Shown one piece after another: positions 10,221 through 18,613 of a DNA stretch of 64,000 bases. Source of the stretch: Betaproteobacteria bacterium (GTDB lineage: Bacteria > Pseudomonadota > Gammaproteobacteria > Burkholderiales > Casimicrobiaceae); the NCBI GenBank assembly GCA_016192065.1, contig JACPUX010000035.1, forward strand, positions 1 to 64,000, given 5' to 3'. The position numbers and the translations under genes were made by a program. How positions within the stretch are numbered: the first letter of the stretch is position 1; each line of letters starts with the position of its first letter. Below the pieces are notes generated by a model. That model was not told where the DNA came from. It saw nothing but the letters and a program-made list of their open reading frames with translations, and ran no database searches.

Positions 10221-10244
10221 ATTCAAAAAAATGGCCGAGGTCAA
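10216..10244 (-). promoter_or_regulatory. Sigma70-like promoter of the dcw cluster
   Basis: Minus-strand TTGACC (10239-10244) and TATAGT (10216-10221) are separated by exactly 17 bp. The start of transcription would fall near 10209, inside the MraZ boxes, about 50 bases before the mraZ GTG. Confidence 0.8.
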
Positions 10245-10606
10245 CCACTTTTCTGTTACGCAACAACCACTTAGCGCACAATCTTAACAAAAGAATAATA
10301 TGCAAAATAAATAATGGGTTACGGTTGAATGTGAAAGTAAATTCGCGAACTGGCGTCTTGCCAGCGGCTCCGGCCTTGCATTGACAGGAATTGATGCTCA
10401 TCGATCGATCGTTCGATGAGGGAGTTGGGGAAGCCAGGCTAAATCGATGATTCTAATGCGATTGTCATAGTGGTTGCCGATGTGTATTAGAAAAATCAAA
10501 GTGTTGCAGACCATCTCAGCAAACAATTCTTACAACTTGTGGGCTATCAAACCCCTCGGATTTGATGTTGAATAAGAAAACCGCGCTCCCCGGAAAGAGG
10601 TTCACC
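10245..10606 (+). promoter_or_regulatory. AT-rich divergent intergenic region with a plus-strand promoter
   Basis: No gene is seen here; the stretch is clearly more AT-rich than its surroundings. A plus-strand TTGTCA at 10462-10467 and TATTAG at 10485-10490 are 17 bp apart, a plausible promoter for the operon starting at 10607 with a leader of about 110 bases. A dyad CTCATCGA (10397-10404) / TCGATGAG (10413-10420), with an eight-base centre containing CGATCG, lies upstream of it and could be an operator. Confidence 0.55.
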
Positions 10607-12751
10607 ATGAAAAAATGTGCCGCCGCTCCCCGAGCTTTCTTCCCCCGCCGCATCGTCTTGGCACTCTTGCTGGCGCAACCGCTGACGGCCAGTGCGGTCG
10701 AGCCGACCGCCACGGCGATCGAGTTCTACAACACCGACCTCAAACACTACTTCGTGACCGCGGGCGCCGGCGAGGCTGCCGGCATCGATGCCGGCGCCGC
10801 CGGTCCGGGCTGGCGGCGCACTGGAGCGAGCTTCCATGTCTGGGCCAACGGCCACGAAGTCCCCGGGTTGATCCCGGTCTGCCGCTTCTACGGTACCCCT
10901 GGCGTGGGCCCGAATTCACATTTCTATTCCGCCTCGAGCGCCGAATGCGAAACGCTCAGACAGGATCCTGGCTGGCTTGATGAGGGTATTGCCTTTTACG
11001 TCAATGCGCCCGCGCTGGCGGGTTGCCCAAGTGGCACCACGGCGGTGTATCGCAGCTACAACAACGGCTACCCGCGGAACGACTCCAACCACCGCTACAC
11101 CATCGACTACAGCCTTTGGGCAAAGATGGGCACCGAGGGCCACAGCCCGGAGGGCGTAGCGATGTGTTCACCGCTCTCCTCGGCGCAGGTCGAGGCTGAC
11201 GCCAAGCGTTTGCTGGAGCAAGCGACTTTCGGTCCCAGCGAGGCGCAAATCGCGCACGTGCGCGATATCGGCGTGAACGCCTTTCTCGAGGAGCAGTTCG
11301 CCGCCGCCGCGACGCAGTACCCGCCCTACCCTTGGGTACCCCGCAACAAACCCGACTCATGCGTGGACGACTCCACACCGCCGATTGGCCCCGAGAGCTA
11401 TTGCGCCCGCGACAATTACACGCTGTTCCAGCTCCAGCGCCAGTTCTACCGCAACGCTCTGAGCAACGCCGATCAGTTGCGCCAGCGCGTGGCCTGGGCG
11501 CTGTCGCAGATCCTGGTCACCTCGGGTGCAGAGGTGCAGATCAACTACGGCATGGCCCGTTACCAGCAGATCTTTTTGGACCATGCTTTTGGCAACTACC
11601 AGAACATCTTGCGGGCAGTGACGGTTTCGCCGGTGATGGGCGACTACCTCAACATGGTCAACAATGACAAGCCCAATACCACCAACGGCACCGGACCCAA
11701 TGAGAACTACGCTCGCGAACTGATGCAGTTGTTCTCGATCGGGGTGTGGCAACTCAATCCCGATGGCGGCCACAAGCTCGACAGCACCGGCACGCCCATG
11801 GCCACCTACGGCCAGGAGGAAATCAGCGGTCTGGCCCATGCGCTGACCGGCTGGACCTTCCCCACCGTGCAGGGCCAGGCGCCACGTTCGCACAACCCAC
11901 CCAATTACCTGGGCGACATGTTCGGCGTGGAGATCAACCACGATACCAACAGCAAGCTGCTCTTGAACGGCCAGACGCTCACCGCCGGCGGCAACACCGC
12001 CAGCGATCTCACGGCGGTAATCGCTAGCGTCTTCAACCACCCCAATGTCGGGCCCTTCATCGGCCGGCAGCTGATCCAGAAACTGGTGACCAGCAATCCC
12101 ACCCCCGCCTATGTGGCGCGTGTCGCGGCGGTCTTCGACAACAATGGCCTCGGCGTACGCGGCGACCTCAAGGCCGTAGTGCGCGCCATTCTCACCGACC
12201 CGGAAGCACGCGGTCCGCTGAAACTCGACCCGCAGTACGGCAAGTTGCGCGAACCGGTGCTCGCGCTCACCCATATCGGCCGCGCGCTGGGAGTCAGCAG
12301 CGACGGCGTCGCCTTCCGCAATGCATCGCGAGGACTGTCGCAGCATGTTTACTTCGCGCCGACGGTGTTCAATTACTATGCCGCCGACAACACCCTGCCG
12401 GGCAGCAACACCGCCGGGCCCGAGTTCGAGATCCTCAATTCCACCACCACGCTGGCGCGCAGCAACGTCATCTACTCGCTGCTCTACAGCAACCAAATCA
12501 ATCCCGATGCCAGCGTCTATGGTGCCACCGGTACCACCTTCAATCTCTCGGCCTACCAAGCCGTGGCGGGGGACGCCGATGCCCTGGCCGAACGCATGAA
12601 CCGCTATTTGCTGCACGGCACGATGTCGGCCGGGATGAAAACCAGCATCGTCAACGCGGTGAACGCTATCAGCACCAGCGACCCCTTGAACCGCACGCGC
12701 ATGGGGCTCTACCTGGTGCTGACCTCTCCCCATTTTCAAGTGGAGCGCTAG
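10607..12751 (+). CDS. Exported DUF1800 family protein with N-terminal DUF5648-like domain
   Basis: Of 714 residues, the first about 30 form a signal peptide (MKKCAAAPRAFFPRR, then a hydrophobic run, cleavage near ASA-VE). A domain with IEFYNTDLKHYFVT, VCRFYG, GPNSHFYS and a late VAMCSP follows to about residue 190; it resembles DUF5648. The remainder is DUF1800, with LLEQATFGPSEAQI, ENYARELMQLFSIG and the ALTGWTF block. The start at 10607 is supported by AGAGG six bases upstream. DUF1800 proteins typically pair with DUF1501 proteins, as here; their activity is unknown. It is the first gene of a seven-gene operon. Confidence 0.85.
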   Translation: MKKCAAAPRAFFPRRIVLALLLAQPLTASAVEPTATAIEFYNTDLKHYFVTAGAGEAAGIDAGAAGPGWRRTGASFHVWANGHEVPGLIPVCRFYGTPGVGPNSHFYSASSAECETLRQDPGWLDEGIAFYVNAPALAGCPSGTTAVYRSYNNGYPRNDSNHRYTIDYSLWAKMGTEGHSPEGVAMCSPLSSAQVEADAKRLLEQATFGPSEAQIAHVRDIGVNAFLEEQFAAAATQYPPYPWVPRNKPDSCVDDSTPPIGPESYCARDNYTLFQLQRQFYRNALSNADQLRQRVAWALSQILVTSGAEVQINYGMARYQQIFLDHAFGNYQNILRAVTVSPVMGDYLNMVNNDKPNTTNGTGPNENYARELMQLFSIGVWQLNPDGGHKLDSTGTPMATYGQEEISGLAHALTGWTFPTVQGQAPRSHNPPNYLGDMFGVEINHDTNSKLLLNGQTLTAGGNTASDLTAVIASVFNHPNVGPFIGRQLIQKLVTSNPTPAYVARVAAVFDNNGLGVRGDLKAVVRAILTDPEARGPLKLDPQYGKLREPVLALTHIGRALGVSSDGVAFRNASRGLSQHVYFAPTVFNYYAADNTLPGSNTAGPEFEILNSTTTLARSNVIYSLLYSNQINPDASVYGATGTTFNLSAYQAVAGDADALAERMNRYLLHGTMSAGMKTSIVNAVNAISTSDPLNRTRMGLYLVLTSPHFQVER

Positions 12752-12753
12752 CC

Positions 12754-14130
12754 ATGAATACCCGTCGCCGTGAATTCCTGCGCCGCGCCACAGCCCTCAC
12801 CGCGGGTGGCCTGGTCGCCAATCTCGATCTGTTCAGTCTTTCCGCCTGGGCGCAAACCGCCTTGAGCGACTACAAAGCCTTGGTCTGCGTGTTCCTCTAT
12901 GGCGGCTTCGATGGCAACAACACCGTGGTACCTCTCGACACCGCAGGCTACGCCCAGTACGCGGCGGTGCGCACCTCCGCCTCGGGAATCAACATCGCAC
13001 AGGCGAACCTGTTGCCGATTCAGCCGTCCAACCTGGCAACGCCCTATGGCCTGCACCCCACTATGGCTGGACTGCAAACCCTGTTTGACGAGCGCAAGCT
13101 TGCCTTGGTGGCCAATGTCGGAACGCTGGTGCAGCCCATCACCAAGGCGCAGTACTTGCCCGGACTGATTCCCACCAGCCTCTATTCCCATTCCGATCAG
13201 CAGGCGCAATGGCAGTCCTCGGTATCCAATTCCATCAGCCGCACCGGCTGGGGTGGACGTATCGCCGACGCGGTGGCGGCTGCCAATGCGGCGACCACGT
13301 TCCCAACGGTGACTTCCTTGTCCGGGACGGCGCTCTACCTCAACGGCAGCACGGGCACACCGCTCGCTTTGCCCACCAGCGGCAGCTTCGGCCTCTCCGG
13401 AATCGGCACCAGCGCGTCGCAGGTGGCGCGCTTCAACGCCGTCAACGCCATCCTCGGATTGGACCGCGCTAATGAGCTCGTGGCTAGTGCCGCTGATATC
13501 ACCAAACAGGCCATCGATTTGTCGGCCATGGTCAACGGCATCGTGAGCAACACCAATTCCTCGATCCGCGATCTGTTTACCGGATTCCCATCGAACAACA
13601 GCATCGCCCAGCAGCTCTATCAGATCGCCAAGCTGATTGAGGCACGCGGCACCACCGGAGCCAAGCGTCAGGTGTTCTTCGCTTCGCTGGGCGGCTTCGA
13701 CACCCATGGCAACCAGACCGCGACCCTGGACAATCTCTTCGGGCAACTCGCCCCCGCGCTCAAGGCGTTCTACGACGCCACGGCCAGGCTGGGCGTGGCG
13801 AACCAGGTGACCAGTTTCACTCTCTCCGATTTTGGCCGCACCCTGCAACCCGCATCGGGTGGCGGCACCGATCACGCCTGGGGTAACCATCAGTTCGTGA
13901 TCGGCGGCGCGGTAAATGGTGGCGCCATGTACGGCAGCTACCCGACCCTGGCGATGGGCGGACCCGATGATGCCGAGAAGCGTGGCCGCTGGATTCCCAC
14001 CCTGGCGGTGGATCAGCTCGGTGCCACTCTGGCGCGGTGGTTCGGCGTGGCCACCGGTGATCTGGCCACAGTGTTTCCCAATCTTCAGCGTTTTCCCAGC
14101 AGCGATCTGGGTTTTCTGAACCTGAGCTGA
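12754..14130 (+). CDS. Tat-exported DUF1501 family protein
   Basis: A 458-residue protein beginning MNTRRREFLRRATALTAGG, a clear twin-arginine signal with hydrophobic region and cleavage near AWAQ. This indicates folded export, often with a cofactor. Blocks such as VFLYGGFDGNN, the Ser/His-rich SLYSHSDQQAQWQ, SLGGFDTHGNQ and GGGTDHAWGNHQFV are typical of DUF1501, which is distantly related to the alkaline phosphatase/sulfatase fold. The ATG is two bases after the DUF1800 stop. No substrate can be assigned. Confidence 0.88.
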   Translation: MNTRRREFLRRATALTAGGLVANLDLFSLSAWAQTALSDYKALVCVFLYGGFDGNNTVVPLDTAGYAQYAAVRTSASGINIAQANLLPIQPSNLATPYGLHPTMAGLQTLFDERKLALVANVGTLVQPITKAQYLPGLIPTSLYSHSDQQAQWQSSVSNSISRTGWGGRIADAVAAANAATTFPTVTSLSGTALYLNGSTGTPLALPTSGSFGLSGIGTSASQVARFNAVNAILGLDRANELVASAADITKQAIDLSAMVNGIVSNTNSSIRDLFTGFPSNNSIAQQLYQIAKLIEARGTTGAKRQVFFASLGGFDTHGNQTATLDNLFGQLAPALKAFYDATARLGVANQVTSFTLSDFGRTLQPASGGGTDHAWGNHQFVIGGAVNGGAMYGSYPTLAMGGPDDAEKRGRWIPTLAVDQLGATLARWFGVATGDLATVFPNLQRFPSSDLGFLNLS

Positions 14131-14140
14131 GTCTTCGATC

Positions 14141-15295
14141 ATGTCTTTCACTTGCTCATGCTCGCTCGCGTTCACGGTTCGGCAAATCGCCCGAGCGCTC
14201 CTTGGGCTGTTCGCGGCCTTGCTCCTCGCGGCGCCGCCAGCGCGCGGCGCCGATGTGAGCAATGGCGAGCAGATCTACGCCACGATTTGCGCCACCTGCC
14301 ATGGCACCGACCCGCGCCTGAATGAGAACAACATCAGGCGCGCGGCCAACAATCCGAGTTTGATTGCCGCGGCGATCAATAGCCTGGTGCCGTCCATGGC
14401 GTTCTTACGTGGAGTGCTCTCCACGACGCAGATCGAGGATGTCGCCGCCTACATCGGCGGTGTCGTCAATCCTACTACTGGCACGCCGATCCTGAACGCC
14501 AGCACCACGACCATGAACTTTGGCAGCATCGCCGTGGGCAGCACCAGCCCCGGGCAGTCATTGACGCTCGCCAACACCGGCACGGGAGCGCTGGTGCTTT
14601 CCGGCATCACCATCACGCCACCGGATTTCGTGATTTTCAGCGGCTGCCCCGGCACCATCAACGCGGGCGGCATGTGTTTCATCAGCGTGCAATTCGCGCC
14701 ACGCGCGGCGGGGGAGATCAGTGGTTCGCTCACCATCAGCAGCAACGCGGCGACCAGCCCGCTGGTGGTGGCGCTTTCGGGCGTCGGCGCCGGCGGCACC
14801 AGTACCGCGCCGACCGTGGTGGAGTACTATGCGCCCGAGCTGAATCACTATTTCATCGCCGGTAGTCTGGCCGAGCAGGCCTTTGTGGATAGCGGCGGCG
14901 CGGGCCGCTGGCTGCGCACCGGCAACAGCTTCCCTTCCGGCGGCAGCGTTCAGGTGTGCCGTTTCTATGGCAACACCGCGATCAATCCGGCGACTGGCCA
15001 AATGTACGGACCGAACTCGCATTTCTACACCGCCGATGCGGGCGAATGCGCCTTCCTCAAGTCGCTGTTCGATCCCAACGCGGCGAGCTTGCAATTCGAA
15101 GGCAACGACTTCAACACTACCCCCGCCAGCAACGGCGCTTGCGCGAGCGGACTGACACCGGTCTATCGCGCCTACAACAACGGCTTCTCGCGCGGCATCC
15201 TCTCCAATCACCGCATCACCAGCAATCTAGCCGCCTATCAGCAGACCGTGGCCGAAGGCTGGATCGGCGAAGGGGTGGTAATGTGCGCACCCTGA
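14141..15295 (+). CDS. Secreted cytochrome c / HYDIN-type Ig / DUF5648-like fusion
   Basis: This 384-residue protein has four parts. A signal peptide ends near ARG-AD. A class I cytochrome c domain carries CATCH near residue 50 and a possible axial Met in SMAFL. An Ig-like choice-of-anchor-D (HYDIN/ASPM) domain covers roughly residues 118-218 (MNFGSIAVGSTSPG to VALSGVG). The C-terminal domain starts VEYYAPELNHYFIAG and ends EGVVMCAP, homologous to the N-terminal domain of the DUF1800 protein three genes upstream. It probably carries electrons for the operon in the periplasm or at the surface; the partner is unknown. Confidence 0.82.
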   Translation: MSFTCSCSLAFTVRQIARALLGLFAALLLAAPPARGADVSNGEQIYATICATCHGTDPRLNENNIRRAANNPSLIAAAINSLVPSMAFLRGVLSTTQIEDVAAYIGGVVNPTTGTPILNASTTTMNFGSIAVGSTSPGQSLTLANTGTGALVLSGITITPPDFVIFSGCPGTINAGGMCFISVQFAPRAAGEISGSLTISSNAATSPLVVALSGVGAGGTSTAPTVVEYYAPELNHYFIAGSLAEQAFVDSGGAGRWLRTGNSFPSGGSVQVCRFYGNTAINPATGQMYGPNSHFYTADAGECAFLKSLFDPNAASLQFEGNDFNTTPASNGACASGLTPVYRAYNNGFSRGILSNHRITSNLAAYQQTVAEGWIGEGVVMCAP

Positions 15296-15786
15296 GATCT
15301 CTGCTTGGGGCCAGCTTGCTCGCCCTGGCGCTGGGCCCCGGGGTGGTGAGCGCTACCATGCCAGGGGCCACGGCGCCGGCACTGGAGCTGCCCCAGGCCA
15401 ACGGCTCGCCGCTGCGTCTGGCGGAACTCATGGGCCAGGTGGTGTACGTCGATTTCTGGGCCTCGTGGTGCGGCCCCTGCCGCAAGAGTTTCCCCTGGAT
15501 GAACGCCATGCAACAGCGCTATGGCTCCCAAGGCCTGGTGATCCTCGCCGTGAACCTCGACGAGGCCCGCGCCGACGCGGAAGCATTCCTCGCCGCCACC
15601 CCCGCGGCCTTCACTCTGCTCTATGACCCCAGCGGGCAGAGTGCTCGATCCTGGCGGGTGAAAGGTATGCCCACCTCGTATCTGATCGGGGCGGATGGTA
15701 AAGTTCGTCTGGTGCATACCGGCTTCCGTGAGGAGCAGCGTGTTGAACTCGAAAGACAGATTCGCCTGGCGCTGGCGCTTGAATGA
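15283..15786 (+). CDS. TlpA/ResA-type periplasmic thioredoxin
   Basis: A 167-residue exported thioredoxin-fold protein. A short signal sequence (MRTLRSLLGASLLALALG) precedes APALELPQANG, the redox site WCGPC at about residues 64-68, and the cis-proline loop GMPTSYLIG. These are hallmarks of the AhpC/TSA-like TlpA family, which reduce periplasmic disulfides or apocytochromes. I start it at the GTG at 15283, which overlaps the previous gene by 13 bases and has AAGGGG upstream. The longer in-frame extension is antisense-free but encodes no similar sequence. Confidence 0.88.
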   Translation: MRTLRSLLGASLLALALGPGVVSATMPGATAPALELPQANGSPLRLAELMGQVVYVDFWASWCGPCRKSFPWMNAMQQRYGSQGLVILAVNLDEARADAEAFLAATPAAFTLLYDPSGQSARSWRVKGMPTSYLIGADGKVRLVHTGFREEQRVELERQIRLALALE

Positions 15787-15985
15787 AACACTCCTGGTGT
15801 TCCTCGCCCTGGGTCTGGCCGGCTGCGCCGCCGTGGAACCCTGGCAAAAGGCCAAGCTCGCGCAAGCCGGCATGGCACTAGACTTCGACACGCTCGGGTC
15901 GCGCCTCCACCAGCAAGTGTACCTAAGCAAGGAAGCGGCTCGCGGCGGCGATGCGGCGGGTGGTGGCGGTTGCGGCTGCAACTGA
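15740..15985 (+). CDS. DUF4266 small lipoprotein
   Basis: An 81-residue lipoprotein. A basic n-region (NSKDRFAWRWR) precedes a hydrophobic stretch and the lipobox LAGC. The mature part contains VEPWQKAKLAQ and HQQVYLSKEAARGG, and ends in a glycine/cysteine-rich tail GGGGCGCN. This matches DUF4266, which recurs with DUF3570, thioredoxin and ApbE genes. The GTG at 15740 has AGGAG four bases upstream and overlaps the TlpA gene; TTG at 15743 is an alternative. The C-terminal CGC could bind metal or form a disulfide with the neighbouring thioredoxin, which is inference. Confidence 0.82.
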   Translation: MLNSKDRFAWRWRLNETLLVFLALGLAGCAAVEPWQKAKLAQAGMALDFDTLGSRLHQQVYLSKEAARGGDAAGGGGCGCN

Positions 15986-16017
15986 GCGTCGCGCCGCCAG
16001 TGCCGCCGCTCTTCCCC

Positions 16018-17124
16018 ATGGCCGACTACAGTTCCCGAACCCTCCTTGCCGCCGCCCTGATGCTGCCCGGACTGGCGGCACCCGGCGCGCAGGCACAAAC
16101 GGCGCCGGAAGTGGCCAGCCTGGGCCTGCGCTACCTGGACTATCGCGATTGGCAACCCGGCGCGAAGCGGATCGCGTCGCGCAGCCCGGCGTTTCGCTTG
16201 CTCACTCCGGTGGGCGAGGGCGCCGCTTTCGAGGCTGTGCTCGCCCACGATGCGATCTCCGGAGCCTCGCCGCTCTATCACCACACCCTGAGCGGCGCCT
16301 CAGGCAAAGGCGTGAACGACCACCGCAGCACCGCAGAGGCCAAGTTCACGCGCTATTTTGGGGACGATGCGTTGGCCTTGAGTGCATCGGCCTCGAGTGA
16401 GCGCGATTACCTTTCGCGCGGCGGCGCGGTGGAATGGCGGCATTGGAGCACTGATCGCAATACTGCTTTCACGCTGGGCGCCGGCGGCGCAGACGACCGC
16501 ATCGACCCGGTGAACGGCGTGGCGCGCGGCTCGCGACGGCACAGCCGGGAACTGCTCGCCGGCCTCACCCAGGTACTGAGTTCGGTGTCCTTGCTGAACT
16601 TGAACCTCGGCCACGGCCGTGGCGAGGGCTATTTTTCCGATCCCTACAAGCCGCTGGATCGGCGCCCGGACGCGCGCGAACACCACACCCTGCAGGTACG
16701 CTATCACCATCATCTCGCGCCCGCCGGGGCGAGCCTGCGCTTCACCTACCGCTATTACCGCGACACCTGGGCGATTCGCGCTCATACCCTGGATTTAGCG
16801 TGGCACCAGGCCCTCGCAGGGAACTGGTGGGTGATGCCGGCCTTGCGCTATCACACACAGGCGGCGGCCTGGTTCTATCACGATCCACCCTTTCCCGCGG
16901 GCTGGAGCTTGGGCGCGATCTATTCCGCCGACACCCGCCTGGCCGCTTTCGGCGCCCTCGCCCCGGCGTTCAGCGTGGGCCGCGCGTTCCCCGGAGGCTG
17001 GCGGGCCGATCTGCGCCTCGAGGCCTATCGCCAACGAGCCGGCTGGCGACCGGGCGGCGGGAGCGCGGGGCTTGCCCCGTTCAGCGCACGCCTCGTTTCT
17101 TTCGGACTGAGCCGTGACTTCTGA
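16018..17124 (+). CDS. DUF3570 family protein, probably outer membrane beta-barrel
   Basis: From the ATG at 16018 the product has 368 residues. It has a signal-like start (MADYSSRTLLAAALMLPG, cleavage near AQA) and then many alternating amphipathic segments rich in Tyr, Arg and His. It ends in SFGLSRDF, with a terminal Phe typical of beta-barrels. The HHTLSGASGKGVNDHRS and DYLSRGGAVEWRHW blocks fit DUF3570. An upstream TTG at 15970, overlapping the DUF4266 gene, is equally possible because the ATG lacks a good ribosome-binding site. DUF4266 and DUF3570 commonly occur as a pair. Confidence 0.82.
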   Translation: MADYSSRTLLAAALMLPGLAAPGAQAQTAPEVASLGLRYLDYRDWQPGAKRIASRSPAFRLLTPVGEGAAFEAVLAHDAISGASPLYHHTLSGASGKGVNDHRSTAEAKFTRYFGDDALALSASASSERDYLSRGGAVEWRHWSTDRNTAFTLGAGGADDRIDPVNGVARGSRRHSRELLAGLTQVLSSVSLLNLNLGHGRGEGYFSDPYKPLDRRPDAREHHTLQVRYHHHLAPAGASLRFTYRYYRDTWAIRAHTLDLAWHQALAGNWWVMPALRYHTQAAAWFYHDPPFPAGWSLGAIYSADTRLAAFGALAPAFSVGRAFPGGWRADLRLEAYRQRAGWRPGGGSAGLAPFSARLVSFGLSRDF

Positions 17125-18055
17125 ACCTTCGCTGGGAATTTCCGGTACCGGGGCACTGGCCTCGTACCGCTTCCCCTTCTCGGCCATGGCGTGCTCCTGC
17201 GAAATTCTGCTCTTCGCCGCGTCGGCCGAGGAAGCCGAAGCGGCAGCCAAGAGTGCCATCGAGGAGGTGCAGCGCATCGAGCGCAAATATTCGCGCTATC
17301 GTGAAGACAGCATCCTTACGTCGATCAATCGCCGCGCCGGGCACGACACCATTGCCGTCGACGGCGAGACCGCGGCGCTGATCGAGTTCGCGCAGACCGC
17401 CTACACCCAGAGCGCGGGCGCTTTTGACATCACCTCGGGCGCCTTGCGCCGGGCCTGGGATTTTCACCACCCCACCCCCCGCCTACCCAGCGCACAATTG
17501 ATCCAGAGCCTGCTGCCCAGGGTCGGCTGGAACAAAGTTGATTGGCAGCGGCCACGCCTCAAGCTGCCCCACCCCGAATGCGAAATCGATCTTGGCGGGC
17601 TCGGCAAGGAATATGCTGGCGATCGTGCCGCGGTGCTGCTCATGCATCGTGGCATCCGTCATGGCTTGATCAACCTCGGTGGCGATGTGCGCGCCTTTGG
17701 CGGCCAACCCGATGGCGCGCCTTGGCGGGTGGCGATCGCTCATCCGCGCCGCCCCGACCATCTCCTAGCCAGTATCGCTCTGCGCGATGGCGCCCTCGCC
17801 ACCAGCGGGGACTATGAGCGCTATTTCGAGATCGGCGGTCGGCGCTATAACCACCTGCTCGACCCCAGCACCGGGTGGCCCGTGGAACACTTGCAGGCCG
17901 CCAGCGTGGTGGCGCCCATGGCCATCGTCGCCGGCAGCCTCGCCACCATCGCCATGCTGCGCGGCGAGGCCGCTCTGCCCTTGTTGAAGTCTTCGGCGGA
18001 AAGCTACTTGCTGGTGGACCGCGAAGGCAAGGTCAGCGGCAATTTGTTGCGCTGA
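17114..18055 (+). CDS. apbE: FAD:protein FMN transferase (ApbE family)
   Basis: ApbE attaches FMN covalently to Thr/Ser of target proteins using FAD and Mg. The 313-residue product shows EIDLGGLGKEYAGD, GLINLGGDVRAFG, and ATSGDYERYFE followed by HLLDPSTGWP, the core ApbE motifs. It begins at a GTG overlapping the DUF3570 end by 11 bases. Most ApbE proteins carry a signal peptide or lipobox; none is visible here (MTSEPSLGISGTGALASYRF), so it may act in the cytoplasm. No obvious flavinylation target such as NqrC, RnfG or an FMN-binding domain is encoded nearby. Confidence 0.9.
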   Translation: MTSEPSLGISGTGALASYRFPFSAMACSCEILLFAASAEEAEAAAKSAIEEVQRIERKYSRYREDSILTSINRRAGHDTIAVDGETAALIEFAQTAYTQSAGAFDITSGALRRAWDFHHPTPRLPSAQLIQSLLPRVGWNKVDWQRPRLKLPHPECEIDLGGLGKEYAGDRAAVLLMHRGIRHGLINLGGDVRAFGGQPDGAPWRVAIAHPRRPDHLLASIALRDGALATSGDYERYFEIGGRRYNHLLDPSTGWPVEHLQAASVVAPMAIVAGSLATIAMLRGEAALPLLKSSAESYLLVDREGKVSGNLLR

Positions 18056-18613
18056 GGGCGGCGCGCGCTCAATCCACCTCACAACGTCGGCGGCCTACCC
18101 GCAAGCGAGGACGGTCCCGTGATTCTATTTCCAAATCACGACGGCAAGCGAAGGCGAGCGAGCGGCGACGAGGCCGTACCTAGAGTACGGCGAGGATCCG
18201 CGCGGCGACGCCGAAAAAGTCAACGCTTGATTTGGAATTGGACAACTGGTGCATTCCGTAGGGCGGATTAGGCGGGTGCGCAGCGCCCGCGAATCCACCC
18301 TTCGTCCGCCGTCACCTCTTGGTGGATTCGGACCTGGCGGGCCTTAACCCTCCCTAAGCCGGACAAGCCGGAACCAAAGAGGGTCGCCGACTCGCGGCAA
18401 ACGGCGAACAAACCCCCGTACTAACAAGGGGAGAAACCCCTTGTATATCCCCCGCCAGGAACAAGGGGGCGAGCCCCCTTGTAAATCCCCCCAATTCATC
18501 TCTTCGACTCGATTCTTCTCCGGAAATGTGAAGACTTCAGGCCTTAGTGACTAAAGGTCTTCTGCCGAGAGCTGTTTGCTCGTCGACCGCGATCCAGGCG
18601 CTAGTTTCGAGCC
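18056..18613. repeat. Gene-free block with several dyad-symmetric repeat elements
   Basis: No coding region is supported. A long imperfect palindrome runs from TTCCAAATCA (18129-18138) to TGATTTGGAA (18228-18237), with CCGTAC/GTACGG at its centre. GAATCCACC (18291-18299) pairs with GGTGGATTC (18321-18329), next to a GCGGG/CCCGC hairpin. Two related hairpins follow: ACAAGGGG/CCCCTTGT (18424-18444) and ACAAGGGGG/CCCCCTTGT (18461-18482). They look like dispersed REP-like elements between convergent genes, and some may terminate transcription. Bases 18483-18613 show nothing further. Confidence 0.75.

Noticed and set aside
14956-15282. Longer N-terminus for the TlpA protein reading through the cytochrome gene
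   Set aside because: The extension overlaps a well-supported gene in another frame, and a GTG with ribosome-binding site directly precedes the signal peptide.
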